Shown piece by piece: positions 61,838 to 63,665 of a stretch of 63,665 bases of DNA. The position numbers and the translations under genes were made by a program. Within the stretch, counting starts at the first letter, position 1. Every line of letters starts with the position of its first letter. Origin of the DNA: Peptoniphilaceae bacterium (GTDB lineage Bacteria; Bacillota; Clostridia; Tissierellales; Peptoniphilaceae); NCBI GenBank assembly GCA_029983595.1, contig JASBZD010000001.1:1-63665 (forward strand). Reading direction: 5' to 3'. The notes beneath the pieces are model-generated. The model did not search any database. It was not told the DNA's origin and was given only the letters and a program-made list of their open reading frames with translations.

Positions 61838-62790
61838 TTTAATTCTTTAATTGGGTTTAATTCTACTGCTTTTGCTATTCGTTCTTCATCTACATGAGTA
61901 TAAATTTGGGTAGTTGATACGCTTTCATGGCCCAATATAACCTGTAGTGTACGAATATCTATATCTCCATATTTATAAAGTAGGGTAGCTGCAGTATGTC
62001 TAAGAGAGTGTGGAGAGTATTTTCCTCCTAGTCCACATTTTTTTAGATACTTCTCTAGCATATATTGAACTCCTCGTGTCCCTAGAAAGTTATCGCCTTT
62101 TTTATTAAGGTATAAATAGTCTAGATCGCTATCTGGCCTTATATTTAAATAATCAGATATAGTATCTAAAACCGCATTATTCAAATATACTACTCGTTCT
62201 TTATTACCTTTACCTATAATTCTTATAGAGTTTTTATTCTTATTAAAATCAGTTAATTTTATATTTACAAGCTCCGATAATCTTAGACCAGTATTTAAAA
62301 ATAACATTACAATTGAAAAATCTCTATAACGATAAAAATCATCTTCATTTTCTAGAATACTCTTTAATAATTTATTTACTTCTTCTAATTCTAAATAATG
62401 AGGAAGTCTTTTAGGTATTTTAGGACCATCTATTAAACTCATAGGATTTTCATCTATTACAGCTATAACTTTATACATATAATTATAAAAACTTCTTAAT
62501 GATGAAAATTTACGTGATCTAGTGGATGAAGAATTATTTAAGTTTTTATCAGTATAATTAATATAAGCGATTAAATCACGTACATCAATAGTATTAACGA
62601 AAGATTCATCAATATCTTTTATATCTAGATCTGATATTTTATCTATACTAATATCTAAGTTATTCTTTCTATATTTCATAAATTGAAGAAAGTTTATAAC
62701 ATCTAACTCGTAATTTTTTATTGTGTTTGATGAATGGTCCTTAATAGATTCTAAATAAGAGACCCAATCATTTATAATTAAATTTCTCAT
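61825..62790 (-). CDS. Xer-type tyrosine recombinase
   Basis: This 321-aa recombinase has an N-terminal SAM-like DNA-binding domain (residues 1-110) and a complete catalytic set: Arg170 (TGLRLSELVNI), Lys194 (GKGNKER), His261 and Arg264 (HSLRHTAA), His288 (LGHESVSTTQIYTHV) and Tyr297. Length and motifs match XerC/XerD, which resolve chromosome dimers at dif. ATG 62790 with AAGGA upstream is chosen; the frame extends 17 codons further but across a promoter. No other phage gene is near, so a housekeeping role is likely. Confidence 0.9.
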   Translation of the reverse strand: MRNLIINDWVSYLESIKDHSSNTIKNYELDVINFLQFMKYRKNNLDISIDKISDLDIKDIDESFVNTIDVRDLIAYINYTDKNLNNSSSTRSRKFSSLRSFYNYMYKVIAVIDENPMSLIDGPKIPKRLPHYLELEEVNKLLKSILENEDDFYRYRDFSIVMLFLNTGLRLSELVNIKLTDFNKNKNSIRIIGKGNKERVVYLNNAVLDTISDYLNIRPDSDLDYLYLNKKGDNFLGTRGVQYMLEKYLKKCGLGGKYSPHSLRHTAATLLYKYGDIDIRTLQVILGHESVSTTQIYTHVDEERIAKAVELNPIKELNLKI

Positions 62791-62813
62791 AATATCCTTT
62801 TTAATTATCATTA

Positions 62814-62841
62814 GTGTCGTATAATTATTATTATACGACAT
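62814..62841. repeat. Perfect dyad upstream of xer, candidate operator or dif-like site
   Basis: TGTCGTATAAT (62815-62825) and ATTATACGACA (62830-62840) are perfect reverse complements. Read as a Xer site, arms ending TATAA and starting TTATA flank a 6-nt centre TTATTA (62825-62830), the same geometry as dif. The dyad also covers the -10 of the xer gene. Confidence 0.7.
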
Positions 62842-62858
62842 AGTTCAAATTATTTCAA
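62830..62858 (-). promoter_or_regulatory. Promoter of the xer gene
   Basis: On the minus strand TTGAAA (62853-62858), 17-nt spacer, TATAAT (62830-62835); the -10 is within the dyad. Confidence 0.7.
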
Positions 62859-62860
62859 AT

Positions 62861-62890
62861 AAAAATCTCCACAATTCAATGTGAAGATTT
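62861..62890 (-). terminator. Terminator of the ynbB-like gene
   Basis: On the minus strand AAATCTTCACA pairs with TGTGGAGATTT (one G-U) and is followed by TTTTT. The left arm includes the stop codon region. Confidence 0.8.
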
Positions 62891-63664
62891 ATCTAAATCT
62901 ATATGTCCCTTCTCTATTAAGTCTCTTAAAGATATATATATAGCCAGTTTTATTTGGTCATATGATAATCCACCTTGATAATATACAAAATATGGATCTC
63001 TTAAAGGACCATCAGCACTCATTTCTATAGACGATCCGTCAACGAATCCACCAGCAGCCATTATAATATCATTATTATAGCCTGGCATTGGACTAGGTTC
63101 TGGAGAGACGTGTGAATCTACAGCAGATGCTTCTTGTATAGATTTACAAAAGCTTATTACTATTTCTGGATTATTAAATCTAATAGCTTGTACTATGTCA
63201 TATCTTTTGTCATCATATTTCGGTATAGTATTAAATCCAAGGTCATTATATACTTTACCTAGTAAAATCGCCCCTTTTAGAGCTTCTGAAACTACTAATG
63301 GAGCTAAAAATAAACCTTGTAAAGTAGTCCTTGTAGTTCCAAATGTAAGTCCTACTTCTTTTTCCAAACCTGGAGCGAATAACCTTCTAGATATTAACTG
63401 CACTAATCTTTCTTTACCAGTTATATATCCACCAGAATTAGCTATTCCACCGCCAATATTTTTAATTAGAGATCCAGCTATAATATCAGCTCCTACTTCT
63501 GTAGGTTCCCTATAATCAGTAAACTCGCCATAACAATTATCTACAAATATTATAATATTTGGATGTTTTTCTTTAATTAATGATATAGCTCTTTCCATTT
63601 CATCTATTGATATAGCTTTTCTATCACTATAACCTGTAGATCTTTGAATAGCTAGAAGTTTAGT
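62876..63664 (-). CDS. ynbB: YnbB-type PLP enzyme (methionine gamma-lyase family), 5' end missing
   Basis: The frame runs off the right edge, so about the first 40% of the protein is outside. The visible 262 residues hold the PLP-binding region: IFVDNCYGEFTDYREPTEVGADIIAGSLIKNIGGGIA with the Schiff-base Lys in SLIKN. RLFAPGLEKEVG, SPEPSPMPGYNNDIIMAAGGF and YYQGGLSYDQIKLAI, all typical of the PF06838 family once called aluminium resistance proteins, follow. The fold suggests C-S or related lyase activity; the substrate is not settled. Confidence 0.9.
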   Translation of the reverse strand, partial: TKLLAIQRSTGYSDRKAISIDEMERAISLIKEKHPNIIIFVDNCYGEFTDYREPTEVGADIIAGSLIKNIGGGIANSGGYITGKERLVQLISRRLFAPGLEKEVGLTFGTTRTTLQGLFLAPLVVSEALKGAILLGKVYNDLGFNTIPKYDDKRYDIVQAIRFNNPEIVISFCKSIQEASAVDSHVSPEPSPMPGYNNDIIMAAGGFVDGSSIEMSADGPLRDPYFVYYQGGLSYDQIKLAIYISLRDLIEKGHIDLDKSSH

Positions 63665-63665
63665 G

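Noticed and set aside
61825..62790. Xer gene as an integrase of a mobile element
   Set aside because: No phage, transposase, attachment repeats or compositional shift nearby; length and motifs match housekeeping XerC/D.

Overview
The window is 63.7 kb of very AT-rich, gene-dense bacterial chromosome made almost entirely of conserved housekeeping genes in long, tightly overlapping, plus-strand operons. Gram-positive-type PolC, AddAB, LexA with a divergent YneA-like gene, GatCAB, RnpM/YlxR, Asp23, FakA and pcrA-ligA-gatCAB synteny point to a low-GC Firmicute. A membrane pyrophosphatase, a split-off ispG and very low GC suggest an anaerobic, amino-acid-using clostridial relative such as the Tissierellales/Peptoniphilaceae. 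That assignment is inference; no rRNA is present.

Layout. 1-7.2 kb: partial RluA pseudouridine synthase, AddB/AddA recombination nuclease, a small unknown gene. 7.3-9.8 kb: tRNA-Thr, secG, hppA. 9.8-16.4 kb: alpha/beta hydrolase, a membrane-anchored MurF-like ligase with a Ddl ligase, HAD phosphatase, trmL, trxB, a J-domain membrane protein. 16.5-23.3 kb: a complete phosphate module (Pho-box-like repeats, pstS, terminator, pstCAB, phoU, phoP, phoR). 23.3-31.1 kb: uppS-cdsA-rseP-ispG-polC. 31.1-39.8 kb: the rimP-nusA-rnpM-infB-rbfA-nrnA-truB-ribF operon behind a promoter and leader terminator, then a small GNAT gene and deoD. 39.9-47.0 kb: pcrA-ligA-gatC-gatA-gatB. 47.0-56.3 kb: rpsO, pnp, asp23-like, fakA, recG, rsmD, coaD, a coiled-coil gene, ychF. 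56.4-56.7 kb: tRNA-His, -Leu and -Arg. 56.8-59.9 kb: a long structured leader before a YitT-family gene, then an ABC ATPase/permease pair. 59.9-63.7 kb (mostly minus strand): CmpB-like membrane protein, lexA, divergent yneA-like gene, a Xer-type recombinase, partial YnbB-type PLP enzyme.

The two most unusual points are protein-level. (1) The PstS phosphate-binding lipoprotein is circularly permuted: the normal C-terminal half comes first, the N-terminal half second, and all recognisable phosphate-binding motifs are kept. (2) GatA, in the ancestral pcrA-ligA-gatCAB locus, has lost the catalytic Lys and the nucleophilic Ser of the amidase triad and the Gly/Ser signature loop, while GatC and GatB look functional. 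This suggests a tRNA amidotransferase that no longer makes its own ammonia from glutamine.

Other points of interest are an unidentified roughly 280-nt leader with a pseudoknot-like helix order and a Shine-Dalgarno-sequestering hairpin; a perfect dyad with dif-like geometry directly upstream of the Xer gene; a lexA/yneA intergenic region with four SOS-box-like sites; and an attenuator-like leader before rimP-nusA. I see no CRISPR array, insertion sequence, prophage or rRNA.
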